Shown here: positions 1 to 7,438 of the stretch, piece by piece | How positions within the stretch are numbered: position 1 is the first letter of the stretch | Layout: the number at the start of each line of letters is the position of its first letter | Notes under the pieces: model-generated | The model's database searches: none | What the model was told of the DNA's origin: nothing | The model's input: only the letters and a program-made list of their open reading frames with translations | Program-made: the position numbers and the translations under genes | Assembly (NCBI GenBank): GCA_934402515.1 | Contig: CAKRTZ010000048.1 | Location: 1-17,165 of the forward strand | Origin: an uncultured Lachnospiraceae bacterium | GTDB taxonomy: Bacteria; Bacillota; Clostridia; Lachnospirales; Lachnospiraceae | Reading direction: 5' to 3' | Length of the DNA: 17,165 bases

Positions 1-47
1 GAAGCACTGCATCTCATCCGTAAAAAGTTATTTATTGGTGTTTTCAT
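1..47 (-). CDS. 5' end of an unidentified gene downstream of the Tad operon (partial)
   Basis: An ATG at 47-45 opens a frame that stays open for 15 codons and runs off the left edge of the window, beginning MKTPINNFLRMRCSA. An AAAGGA ribosome binding site lies 9 bases upstream of the ATG. The frame begins 39 bases after the stop of the second prepilin peptidase and is in the same direction, so it is probably the next gene of the Tad operon. Too little is visible to name a family. In related loci an FHA-type or other accessory protein often follows, but nothing here shows that. Existence of the gene is moderately likely because of the ribosome binding site; function unknown. Confidence 0.4.
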   Translation of the reverse strand, partial: MKTPINNFLRMRCSA

Positions 48-86
48 ACCCGTTGTTCCTTTATTTCTTTCCGTTTTGCCCCCGTT

Positions 87-506
87 TTATTGCGTCACAT
101 AATCCATAATTTGCAAAATTCCATAATTTACTGTGAAGAACGGCAGCCAGGCCACTCTTTCATTCCTTTTCCGTTTCCTAAGGCATCCTTTGCCAATTCC
201 CCACAAGGCAGCCCCAAACAGCGCCCCGAATGCAATGCAGCTGCTCCTCTGCCAGCCACAGTACATGCCTGTCAGCAACAATACCATTCCATCCCCATAT
301 CCGATTTGTTCTCCGGAAATTACCGCGGCAAGCAGACAGAGCCCCCCCGGCAGCAAATCTATAGGATAGGGTAGCCCTCTTTGTGTACAGGCTCGCCAAA
401 TGATTACCCCAAGTGCTCCCAGTAATAATTTCCAGACAGAAACAGCCTTTTCCCGTATATCCTGGAAAGAAATCCAGCATAAAAAAATTCCAAGCCATAT
501 ACGCAT
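87..506 (-). CDS. Second prepilin peptidase of the Tad locus (A24 family)
   Basis: Membrane aspartyl protease that would remove the leader peptide of Flp-type prepilins at the cytoplasmic face of the membrane. The 139-residue product is almost entirely hydrophobic segments. The two catalytic aspartates expected in family A24 are visible: D16 (SFQDIREKAV) and D72 in the GYGDG motif, the hallmark GxGD. The start was placed at 506, not at the upstream ATG 533, because GGAGG lies 9 bases before it and its ATG overlaps the stop of the TadE-like gene as TGATG, a typical coupling arrangement. The N-terminus then begins directly with the first membrane helix. It is the last complete gene of the Tad operon, and a second A24 peptidase stands at the operon's front. 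The two are quite different in sequence, so they may have different substrates. No fused methyltransferase domain is present, as usual for TadV/CpaA-type enzymes. Confidence 0.85.
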   Translation of the reverse strand: MRIWLGIFLCWISFQDIREKAVSVWKLLLGALGVIIWRACTQRGLPYPIDLLPGGLCLLAAVISGEQIGYGDGMVLLLTGMYCGWQRSSCIAFGALFGAALWGIGKGCLRKRKRNERVAWLPFFTVNYGILQIMDYVTQ

Positions 507-1372
507 CAGAGACTTCCTCCGCATCTGGAACATGGCCCATATAAAAACTGTGCCTGTGACAAGGGGAGGGAACGAACGCTTCTCCGCAAACTGCTGCAGG
601 AAATATCACCGTGATACCGGTTCCCTTCTTCCGTAATATAAAGCATTCCTTCCAATTTGGCATGACACCGCTCACAAGGCCGATAGTGTTCCCCCTGTTC
701 ATTTTTCAATTCCGCTATCACGGATGCCGGGATACTGGAAACGGAGAGTTTCAGATGTGTACAGTTTCTGCTTCGATGATAGACTACTCCCGTGGGCGTC
801 ACAAACACATAGATTTCTCCATCTCGTGGGTCACTCAGTTCCACATCGTAGCCGATCCATAAGTGTCCGCCATAAGAGATTCCCAGCTCTGCCGTTTTAA
901 TTCCCCACAGATTCATCAGTGGTTCTTCTTTATAGTACAAGGTATAGGCATACTTTCCCGACAAACAATTGAAGTCCCTTACCTGCAAATTCTGCGCCGG
1001 ATTTCTTTCTGCCTCATTTTGGATTTGTCCCTGTATCAGACCGGGGAGCGCCATCTGATCCTCCACAGAAAGGGAATTTCCCACCTGTTGAACCGCCGTG
1101 GTTAAGATGCTGTAAGTTCTGTACTGCTCCAAAAGAGAGGTTAGTGTGACGCAAAAAAACAGAAAAAGGGGGACAATCATACTCGCCTCCAAAGTCAAAC
1201 TTCCCCGAAGAGTGTAAGAAGATATCCTCTCTGCTTTGTCTGACGCCTGATTTCTGGGGAAAATTGGCGATAATAAGCCTGAAATTTGGGAGTTTCTGCT
1301 TTTTGAGAGAGAATTAAAATAAGATTGTTTGTTTGTTTTTGTATCCTGACATTGCAGAAAGGACATCTTCAT
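506..1372 (-). CDS. TadE-like pseudopilin with two C-terminal Cys/His modules
   Basis: A 288-residue minor pilin-like protein. A polar 57-residue leader ends in RGSLTLEASMIVPLF. Cleavage after G57 would leave Glu at +5 (E62) followed by a hydrophobic helix (about 64-82), the pattern processed by A24 prepilin peptidases and found in TadE-like proteins. After a soluble region with little recognisable similarity, two modules follow: residues about 185-237 (YH at 198-199, C204, C233 and C236) and about 244-285 (YH at 253-254, C259, C281 and C284). Each has the order YH-x4-C ... Y-x-PC/GPC-x2-C, resembling the small Ada-like metal-binding module found at the ends of secreted nucleases and other exported proteins. 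The start at 1372 has GGAGG 5 bases upstream. The gene lies 25 bases after the DUF5702 gene, and its stop overlaps the start of the peptidase. The leader is unusually long. Metal binding is inferred, not shown. Confidence 0.8.
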   Translation of the reverse strand: MKMSFLQCQDTKTNKQSYFNSLSKSRNSQISGLLSPIFPRNQASDKAERISSYTLRGSLTLEASMIVPLFLFFCVTLTSLLEQYRTYSILTTAVQQVGNSLSVEDQMALPGLIQGQIQNEAERNPAQNLQVRDFNCLSGKYAYTLYYKEEPLMNLWGIKTAELGISYGGHLWIGYDVELSDPRDGEIYVFVTPTGVVYHRSRNCTHLKLSVSSIPASVIAELKNEQGEHYRPCERCHAKLEGMLYITEEGNRYHGDISCSSLRRSVRSLPLSQAQFLYGPCSRCGGSL

Positions 1373-1397
1373 ACACTCCTCCGTTTATTTTGACTTT

Positions 1398-2837
1398 TTA
1401 CTTTTCCATTGTTTCATAGGAAAATTTTCTGCGGATAAAATAAGCCTGCGCTCCATCTTCTACGGACACTCCCGCATCCAGTCTGATCACGCATCCATCC
1501 AGCTGGAATTTTTCATTTCCCGGTGTCTGCTGAATATCCGATTCCACAAGATCCATGGCTCTTTTGGCAAGCGTTTCATCCGCCGTAAGGCAAACGAAAA
1601 TCCGTAAATACTTCACATAATCCATTCCTCTTCCACCTTCGTTTTGAGAAAGATGTTTATTAAATTCCGCCAGATGGACCAGCTGTGTCTGCCAGTCGGC
1701 ATCCGTTTTTTTCCACGGAATCTTACCTCCGGCAAGAAGCTGTTTTACATCCTGCACGCTCTCCACATAAGCCCAGGCAAACATCAATGTTCTGGAAACA
1801 AAGGGTTCCAGTTCCGGTTTCAGTGTCACAGCTGTAAGCGCTGCTGCCGTAGCTTTGATCTCGGCTTTTTTTATCGGATTGCCGGATAGAAACTGATAGT
1901 TCAGAAGAAAGCGCAGCATGCATAATTTATTTGCCGTTTTTTCCAGATTTGTATAGTCGTCCGGATCACCATTCAGCAAATATTCCAACTGATACTTTAG
2001 CGCAGAGTTTTCTTTTATCCTGGTGTAACATCCCATTTTCTGAAACAAGTATTCTTTAAAGAGCAATTTGTCTGCTGCCAGGGGCTCTCCGTAAACAACC
2101 ATATTTTCCGTTTCCTGCCGCAGACTTCGATCGGAAACCCGTTTTCCCTGTTCCAGACTGGCATTGGAGATGCTGTCCAGATCCTCTACCGTCAGCCGTA
2201 GAATTCCGAGACTTCGCAAGGAGGCCACCGCATCTGCCGGATTTTCCAGTGAAACAGTCTCCCACTCCCCTGTCTCATTCTGGATCTGGGGAAGTTCCTG
2301 GGCGGATAATTCCTCTCCTGCCTGCTGCCACAGACTGTCCATGGGAATCTCCCTGTCCTGCCGTTCGTATTCCTCCGCCTGTCCATTGCTGCTCTCCCAT
2401 TCCGGAAGGCCTGTCAATGTATGCATGTAGTTAATTACCTGCTTTTCAAAGACTCTTCCATTTCCATCGGTCAGCCGTGTTACGCCTAATACTTCCGCAT
2501 CCGCAGCCGTCATCCCAAGGAGATCCTTTTCCCCTCCAAAATTGTCCTGCATATAGCGCCGTAAATGCTCCGCGGTGTTTTGTACTTCAAATGTCCCTGT
2601 ACCATAAGATGTGTCAATCGCCAGAAGATCATATTGTTCGAGAAGTTGTCGATGATACTCCGCAAAAACCGCATTCATGGAAGCATTCATTGCATATTCA
2701 ATCTGCAATTCACAGGTGCTTTTCCGAATTCCGGCGTGCAAAGCAAAGAGAAGAGAAAGAATCAAAGACAGAAGAAGTACAAAAAACACAGAGACGGAGC
2801 CGCGGGCCCTTTTATTAAATACTTCCCGCAGTGTCAT
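1398..2837 (-). CDS. DUF5702-type Tad-associated membrane-anchored protein (TadG/TadF position)
   Basis: A 479-residue protein with one N-terminal membrane helix (about residues 14-36, beginning RGSVSVFFVLLLSLILSLL) and a long extracytoplasmic part. This matches the DUF5702 proteins seen in Tad loci of Clostridia, which occupy the place of TadF/TadG pseudopilins. After the Gly there is no Glu at +5, so processing by prepilin peptidase is doubtful. The external part is mostly helical and charged, with no recognised enzyme motif. The ATG at 2837 was chosen; a TTG at 2849 in the same frame is the alternative. Either start lies inside the end of the Flp1 pilin gene and has only a weak ribosome binding site, which suggests translational coupling to the highly expressed pilin. 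It probably forms a minor component or tip of the pilus; this is inferred from context. Confidence 0.75.
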   Translation of the reverse strand: MTLREVFNKRARGSVSVFFVLLLSLILSLLFALHAGIRKSTCELQIEYAMNASMNAVFAEYHRQLLEQYDLLAIDTSYGTGTFEVQNTAEHLRRYMQDNFGGEKDLLGMTAADAEVLGVTRLTDGNGRVFEKQVINYMHTLTGLPEWESSNGQAEEYERQDREIPMDSLWQQAGEELSAQELPQIQNETGEWETVSLENPADAVASLRSLGILRLTVEDLDSISNASLEQGKRVSDRSLRQETENMVVYGEPLAADKLLFKEYLFQKMGCYTRIKENSALKYQLEYLLNGDPDDYTNLEKTANKLCMLRFLLNYQFLSGNPIKKAEIKATAAALTAVTLKPELEPFVSRTLMFAWAYVESVQDVKQLLAGGKIPWKKTDADWQTQLVHLAEFNKHLSQNEGGRGMDYVKYLRIFVCLTADETLAKRAMDLVESDIQQTPGNEKFQLDGCVIRLDAGVSVEDGAQAYFIRRKFSYETMEK

Positions 2838-3039
2838 TGATCTTATCAAACACAGTATTTACCAGGCTTGTGAGCTGACGCTTAAAGATAATGACCAGAC
2901 TGATAAGTACCACAACAATCAAAATAATCTCCACAGTTCCCATACCGTCCTCTTCTCTCAGGAATTCCCTGAATCCTTTTCGATCTGAGTTTTCTTTTGA
3001 CATTTTCACTCTTGATTTTTCCATTCTGTATTCTTTCAT
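2815..3039 (-). CDS. Flp1-family type IVb pilin (major Tad pilin)
   Basis: Structural subunit of the Tad pilus, 74 residues. A charged 32-residue leader ends in REEDG and is followed by MGTVEIILIVVVLISLVIIF. Cleavage after G32 gives a mature pilin of about 42 residues with Glu at +5 and a hydrophobic polymerisation helix, exactly the class expected for Flp1-like pilins of Firmicutes. The ATG at 3039 has an AAAGGCGGA ribosome binding site just upstream. It sits between the TadC-like and DUF5702 genes, 20 bases after the former and overlapping the latter. It is the only Flp-type major pilin in the window, so it is the probable main product assembled by TadA/TadB/TadC. The leader is longer than usual. 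Confidence 0.9.
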   Translation of the reverse strand: MKEYRMEKSRVKMSKENSDRKGFREFLREEDGMGTVEIILIVVVLISLVIIFKRQLTSLVNTVFDKINDTAGSI

Positions 3040-3059
3040 GTCTTTTCCGCCTTTCTTTA

Positions 3060-4496
3060 TTAAATTCCAAAGGAGAGCATGGCCGGAACTAAAATCATCA
3101 GCATGACCATAACCAGCAAAAGCATCATAGGGAGCAACAGCTTGGTTCCTGCCTCTTCTCCCATTTTTCGTGCCAGATTTCTACGTTCCTCCTGGGCATG
3201 CTCCGACTCTGTCCGCAGCTGTTGCAGCAGACTGCTATTCCCCTTCTTACTGTTTTGTGAGAGAAGCGCTGCCAGTTTGCTATAGCAGTTTTGTCCGCAC
3301 CGCCTGGCAAACTGTTCATAAGCCACCGCTTCCGATACACCGTTGTCCATCTCATGACAGGCAAAACTCAGCTCCTCATATGCATATCTTTTGTTTGCTT
3401 TATTCCTGCCAGCCTGTTCATAATCTTTCACCACCCGATGACAGGCTCCCCGTACCGTCAACCCTGCCCCTATGTAGAGTGTCAGCTTGGAGAGAATAGC
3501 CGGGTAATCACATAACAGTTCCTGCTGCCGTTTCTGAATCTGTTGATGTAGTTCCCTGTCTCTGGCAAAAAACAATGCTATGCCGGCAATGAGAAAAAGC
3601 ACAAACAAACCGGCACTGTAATTTTCCTTTTCCTCCATCCATTCCAACGCTACTGTTCCGATTTGAGTCGGCAGCGTAAAAACCTGCTCATATTGCGTCT
3701 CCAGATCATGTTTCGCAATGGCATCAAGTACTTCCTGCTCCCACTGTTCTTCCGGGGTTCGCTCCCTGGGATAAATTCTTGCATAAAGTTCATATTCCTG
3801 ATGGTATGTGAAGTAGGCATAGGAGGCAATCAGTTGTACCGTTTCTCCCTCCGGTGCCACATCCTCTCCCAGCTCCCCATCTGCCCCCAGCAGCCGGTAA
3901 TTGCTGATCTCCCATCGGATTGTAAACGGAAAACCCTCCAGCTGCTGCACAAGCTGTAATGGCTGATTTACATCATTTAATGATTCATTTGCCCCAAGTA
4001 TTGTCCTCTCCAATACAGGCAAGGACTTTACAAACAGTTCATCCAGTTCCTTCTGGGTATATTTCTGCTCCTCCACCTGAATTTCGTAGATGTGGGAATC
4101 CGCCCTTTCCTCTCCTTTTGGAAAAATCGGTCTGAGTTCCACACGTTTATAACCCTCTCCATAGGAACCACGTAAAATCCGGTTTCCTTCTAAAAGTTCT
4201 CCGTTAGTTGCACTTTGTACCCACAGCAATGTGGCAATCACAGAGCCGGCCACCACAAACCAAAAGGTCTGTTTCACCTTCAGCAGATAATACTCTGTCA
4301 CCTTTGCCTGTGGCGAATCAAAAGGATAAAGAATTTGAAAATCCGATACCACCGATGCTTTTCTTCCCACCGGTGATTTTTTCAGTTTGCTCCCTATCCA
4401 TAACCCTTTTTTGTACAAATAGACTTCCGGTCTGCCTCTGCTTCTGATCATTACCATCAGACAAAACAGCAGAGTCCCCACATAAAAGAAAATCAT
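3060..4496 (-). CDS. tadC: TadC-like type II secretion F-domain protein with an extra external domain
   Basis: Inner-membrane platform protein of the Tad machine, 478 residues, where ordinary TadC proteins have about 300. Order of parts: membrane helix 1 (residues 1-17), a basic cytoplasmic stretch, helix 2 (about 77-94), a soluble region of about 200 residues (95-293), helix 3 (about 295-311), a T2SSF-like helical region (about 320-455), and a final hydrophobic stretch (about 455-475). If the T2SSF part is cytoplasmic, the 200-residue insert is outside the cell. Its second half (FPFTIRWEISNYRLLG through YHQEYELYARIYP) has the look of an atrophied bacterial Ig-like beta domain. The start at 4496 is preferred over an upstream in-frame codon at 4541 because AGGGAGGAG lies 4 bases before its ATG and this removes the overlap with tadB. 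The gene lies 11 bases after tadB and 20 before the pilin. Confidence 0.82.
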   Translation of the reverse strand: MIFFYVGTLLFCLMVMIRSRGRPEVYLYKKGLWIGSKLKKSPVGRKASVVSDFQILYPFDSPQAKVTEYYLLKVKQTFWFVVAGSVIATLLWVQSATNGELLEGNRILRGSYGEGYKRVELRPIFPKGEERADSHIYEIQVEEQKYTQKELDELFVKSLPVLERTILGANESLNDVNQPLQLVQQLEGFPFTIRWEISNYRLLGADGELGEDVAPEGETVQLIASYAYFTYHQEYELYARIYPRERTPEEQWEQEVLDAIAKHDLETQYEQVFTLPTQIGTVALEWMEEKENYSAGLFVLFLIAGIALFFARDRELHQQIQKRQQELLCDYPAILSKLTLYIGAGLTVRGACHRVVKDYEQAGRNKANKRYAYEELSFACHEMDNGVSEAVAYEQFARRCGQNCYSKLAALLSQNSKKGNSSLLQQLRTESEHAQEERRNLARKMGEEAGTKLLLPMMLLLVMVMLMILVPAMLSFGI

Positions 4497-4500
4497 CGGT

Positions 4501-4508
4501 CTCCTCCC
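4501..4508 (-). promoter_or_regulatory. Ribosome binding site deciding the tadC start
   Basis: On the minus strand GGGAGGAG precedes the ATG at 4496 by 4 bases and follows directly on the tadB stop codon (TAG at 4510-4508). This strong site supports a 478-residue TadC-like protein and not the 15-residue longer version beginning inside tadB. Confidence 0.75.
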
Positions 4509-5290
4509 TATACTCGAATATCCATGATTCTGCGGAACCACAGAGTTGCAGCTATATACAACGCCAGCATTGCTGTCATCACTCCGTATCCCATAATGTT
4601 GTGATAAAGCGGATTAAAAAATCCCGGCGAAGAACTCTGCAGATACAATACCAGTAAAAATGGAACTACCTGCATAATCCTCCCCTCCATCTTTTTAGCA
4701 GTCAGCATGACTTGAATTTCTTCTTCTGTATGAATTTTCTCTGCAATAACCTGTGCAGAGGAAATCAAAATCTCGCTCATTCTTCCACCAGATCTCTTCG
4801 CTGCTGTGAAAACTTCCCCGAATTCCCGGATTTCTTCCACTCCACTTTCCTCGCCAAACTTCATCAGCAGGGATTCCAATGGCACATTATGCTCTAATCC
4901 CTGGCAGATGGAAAACAGGCGCTGACAGATCAACTCCCTATCTCCATAGCGTTTGGACAGTTCCTGTTTTGCCTCCCGGAAAGCATTTTCTACCGAATAT
5001 CCTGCCCGCATATTGGTTTCCACAGCCAGAAGCATCTCTTCAAATTGCAGGCGAAGCCGCCGGGCCCGTTGTTTTTTCTTATCTGCACTCTGATTTCGGT
5101 AAAAAACCAATCCCAACGGAATCATCAATAAAACTGCAATCAAACTGCGGTAGAAAAACCATGCAAAAAAGAAACATAAAGCCACTGCCTGTAGTCCCGA
5201 GATTTTATCCCATCCGAATCCCCGCGCTTTCCATTTTCTCCCGGTGAAAAAGTTCTCCTTTCTTTTGCAATGTTCCGACAATCCTTCCAT
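4508..5290 (-). CDS. tadB: TadB-like type II secretion F-domain protein
   Basis: Inner-membrane partner of TadC on which the TadA ATPase acts, 260 residues. A polar N-terminus is followed by two close membrane helices (about 34-63), a cytoplasmic T2SSF domain (about 75-210, including LQFEEMLLAVETNMRAGYSV, the usual start of the domain in TadB), and two C-terminal helices (about 208-252). Length and layout are normal for TadB. The ATG at 5290 was chosen because it is preceded by the purine tract GAGGAGAGGAGG; a TTG seven codons upstream (5311) is possible. With either start the gene overlaps the end of tadA by about 86 bases or more, an unusually deep overlap that suggests coupled synthesis of the two partners. 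Confidence 0.87.
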   Translation of the reverse strand: MEGLSEHCKRKENFFTGRKWKARGFGWDKISGLQAVALCFFFAWFFYRSLIAVLLMIPLGLVFYRNQSADKKKQRARRLRLQFEEMLLAVETNMRAGYSVENAFREAKQELSKRYGDRELICQRLFSICQGLEHNVPLESLLMKFGEESGVEEIREFGEVFTAAKRSGGRMSEILISSAQVIAEKIHTEEEIQVMLTAKKMEGRIMQVVPFLLVLYLQSSSPGFFNPLYHNIMGYGVMTAMLALYIAATLWFRRIMDIRV

Positions 5291-6431
5291 CCTCCTCTCC
5301 TCTTTCTTCAAATAGGTATAACGGAGACAGTAAGATCTCTCCCTGTTCCACCCCTGTCACCTCCATGATCTGCAGGACTTTCCTGGTTTTGTCCCGCAGG
5401 CGCCCCAGCTGCACGATGATGTCAATTCCACTGGCAATCTGCTTCCGAATCGCTGCCAGGGGAAGTTCCATTCCCATAAGTACCATGGTTTCCAAACGAT
5501 TCAGCATGTCCTGTGCGCTGTTGGCATGGCCGGTAGACATGGAACCGTCATGTCCGGTATTCATTGCCTGCAGCATATCAATGGCTTCGCCTCCACGCAC
5601 CTCTCCCACGATTACCCTGTCCGGTCTCATTCTCAAACTGGTGCGTATCAGTTCACGAATGGTGATTTCCCGACATCCTTCCACATTGGCGTTTCGTGTC
5701 TCAAGGGAAACCAGGTTCGGCACATTGCGGATCTGCAGTTCTGCGCTGTCTTCAATTGTAATAATGCGTTCCTCTGTGGGAATAAAATTAGAAAGGACAT
5801 TTAAGAAGGTGGTTTTACCAGAACCGGTTCCACCGCTGACCAGAATGTTATAGCGGCTTTTCACCAATTTACATAAAAACCCGCTCACTTCCTCTGTCAG
5901 AGATCCAAATGCAATGAGCTGTTCCATGGAAACCGGCTGATCCGGAAAACGACGGATGGTAAGAATCGGTCCATTTAATGCGATGGGATTTAGTACAATA
6001 TTGACACGGGAGCCGTTTTCCAACCGGGCATCCACAATGGGCGAAGCCTCGTTAACAACGCGGTTGCACCGCGCTACGATTTGCTGAATGACATCCTGCA
6101 GAGTCTGCTCGGAATCAAAGTGGCTGTCCCACTGACAGATTCTCCCGGCTTTTTCCACGAAAATATTCTGTACCCCATTTACCATAATTTCCGTTATGGT
6201 GGGATCATCCACCAGTTCCTGCAATACATCCAGCTGGCGCAGGGAGGAAAATAGTTCCCTTCGCAATTTCATGCGCTGCTCCACCGTGATCGCACACTCT
6301 TTTGCCTTTAACACAATCTGTTCGTCAATTTTTTCCCAAAGTTCTTCCTCGGAGTTTTCCCTGGAAAAGTCAATACCGGCAAGTACAGCTTGCTTCAGCT
6401 GCTCTTTCAGGGTTTTCCATTCATGCTCCAT
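5205..6431 (-). CDS. tadA: Tad pilus assembly ATPase TadA/CpaF
   Basis: Hexameric secretion ATPase of the GspE/VirB11 type that powers pilin assembly at the cytoplasmic face of the membrane. It is 408 residues. An N-terminal domain (about 60-165, with DDPTITEIMVNG and LENGSRVNIVLNPI, typical of CpaF) precedes the catalytic core. Walker A is GGTGSGKTT at 200-208, the acidic box is TIEDSAELQI at 225-234, Walker B is RVIVGEVRGGEA at 272-283, and the His box is GHDGSMSTGHANS at 293-305. All catalytic residues appear intact. The ATG at 6431 lies in the last codons of the tadZ-like gene (11-base overlap, sharing GGAGCATGA), so translation is probably coupled. It is the most confidently assigned gene of the operon. 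Confidence 0.95.
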   Translation of the reverse strand: MEHEWKTLKEQLKQAVLAGIDFSRENSEEELWEKIDEQIVLKAKECAITVEQRMKLRRELFSSLRQLDVLQELVDDPTITEIMVNGVQNIFVEKAGRICQWDSHFDSEQTLQDVIQQIVARCNRVVNEASPIVDARLENGSRVNIVLNPIALNGPILTIRRFPDQPVSMEQLIAFGSLTEEVSGFLCKLVKSRYNILVSGGTGSGKTTFLNVLSNFIPTEERIITIEDSAELQIRNVPNLVSLETRNANVEGCREITIRELIRTSLRMRPDRVIVGEVRGGEAIDMLQAMNTGHDGSMSTGHANSAQDMLNRLETMVLMGMELPLAAIRKQIASGIDIIVQLGRLRDKTRKVLQIMEVTGVEQGEILLSPLYLFEERGEEDGRIVGTLQKKGELFHREKMESAGIRMG

Positions 6432-7431
6432 AGCCCCAGTCCTCCCGCAGAAGATTCCGTGTGTAGTCAGCTACATCCCCATAGGTGAACTGCTCAATGT
6501 GAGCCGGAATCTGACGAAAAACTGGCAGTTTTCTCTGAATGGTTTTCTCCCACACATCCTCATAGTCCATTCCCCGCAGCATCTGCTCGTATTGTTCTAT
6601 CTTCGCCAGAGCAAATCCGTCTTCCTTTGTAATGGTATAAACCTTCTCACAAAATCGTAAAATGTCCAGCAATCCGTTCATCTGCTCGGATAAATCCAGA
6701 ACCACATATTCGTAAGGGCTTTGTTCTTCCAGATAATGAAAAATTTCTTTCCACTTTCCTCCAGTAATAGAAGACAGTTCCAGATAACTTTCAAAGGGAG
6801 AAATAAAATCCAATCCGTTCATGGTCTGCACCATATGTTCCAGCCGATATAGAAATTTCTCTCTGGCACAGTCATAAAAATAAACAAAATCCATCATGTT
6901 ATAACCTGGCGAATCCTGAAAAACACGACGTAATCCGCTAAATCCCTCAAAATTCAAATATAGGGTTTTGTGATCTTTGGCAAGAAGCTGGCCAAGCGTG
7001 ACGGCAAATGTAGTCTGCAGGCACCGGCCAATCGGTGTGTAGATTCCAATAAAATGAATGTTTTGGGAAACTCTCACATGCTTCGTGGGCAATGGCTCCC
7101 CATGTTCTGCATACAGTTGAAATACCTGTCTTAAAATTGCATCCGCAGCCTGGTAACGACAGATTTTATGTTTCTCCTCAGACGGTTCCTCACAAAGGAG
7201 AAAAATGTGGCTGATCTGAGAGCGTTCTTCTTTTTTCAGATGTTCGTACAGGAACTGGGAAATCAGTACGATCTCCGCTGCCTTTTCAGCAAGTAATTCC
7301 TTTAATTTATGGATATCCTCATACACATAAATGGAAAATTCCTGCTCCAGTCTCTCCTGCACCACATTCAAAAAACGTTTTGTATAACAACGGTCACTGT
7401 CACAAATTACAAATCTTTTCTGCACAATCAT
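6421..7431 (-). CDS. tadZ: TadZ/CpaE-like pilus localisation protein with degenerate P-loop
   Basis: A 336-residue protein in the place of TadZ/CpaE, the MinD/ParA-type protein that positions the pilus machine. The N-terminal third (FVICDSDRCYTKRFLNVV and following) resembles the atypical receiver-like domain of these proteins. The second part has the expected P-loop region at residues 133-141, but it reads PIGRCLQTT: the usual lysine before the Thr is Gln, so ATP hydrolysis is doubtful. A later strand, YEYVVLDLSEQM, matches the MinD-type switch region. The start is uncertain: ATG 7431 has an AAAGGAG only 2 bases away, and a GTG at 7425 is better spaced (8 bases); a TTG further upstream would overlap the preceding gene. 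It follows the tadV-like gene by 7 bases and overlaps tadA by 11. Confidence 0.8.
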   Translation of the reverse strand: MIVQKRFVICDSDRCYTKRFLNVVQERLEQEFSIYVYEDIHKLKELLAEKAAEIVLISQFLYEHLKKEERSQISHIFLLCEEPSEEKHKICRYQAADAILRQVFQLYAEHGEPLPTKHVRVSQNIHFIGIYTPIGRCLQTTFAVTLGQLLAKDHKTLYLNFEGFSGLRRVFQDSPGYNMMDFVYFYDCAREKFLYRLEHMVQTMNGLDFISPFESYLELSSITGGKWKEIFHYLEEQSPYEYVVLDLSEQMNGLLDILRFCEKVYTITKEDGFALAKIEQYEQMLRGMDYEDVWEKTIQRKLPVFRQIPAHIEQFTYGDVADYTRNLLREDWGYGA

Positions 7432-7438
7432 CACTCCT

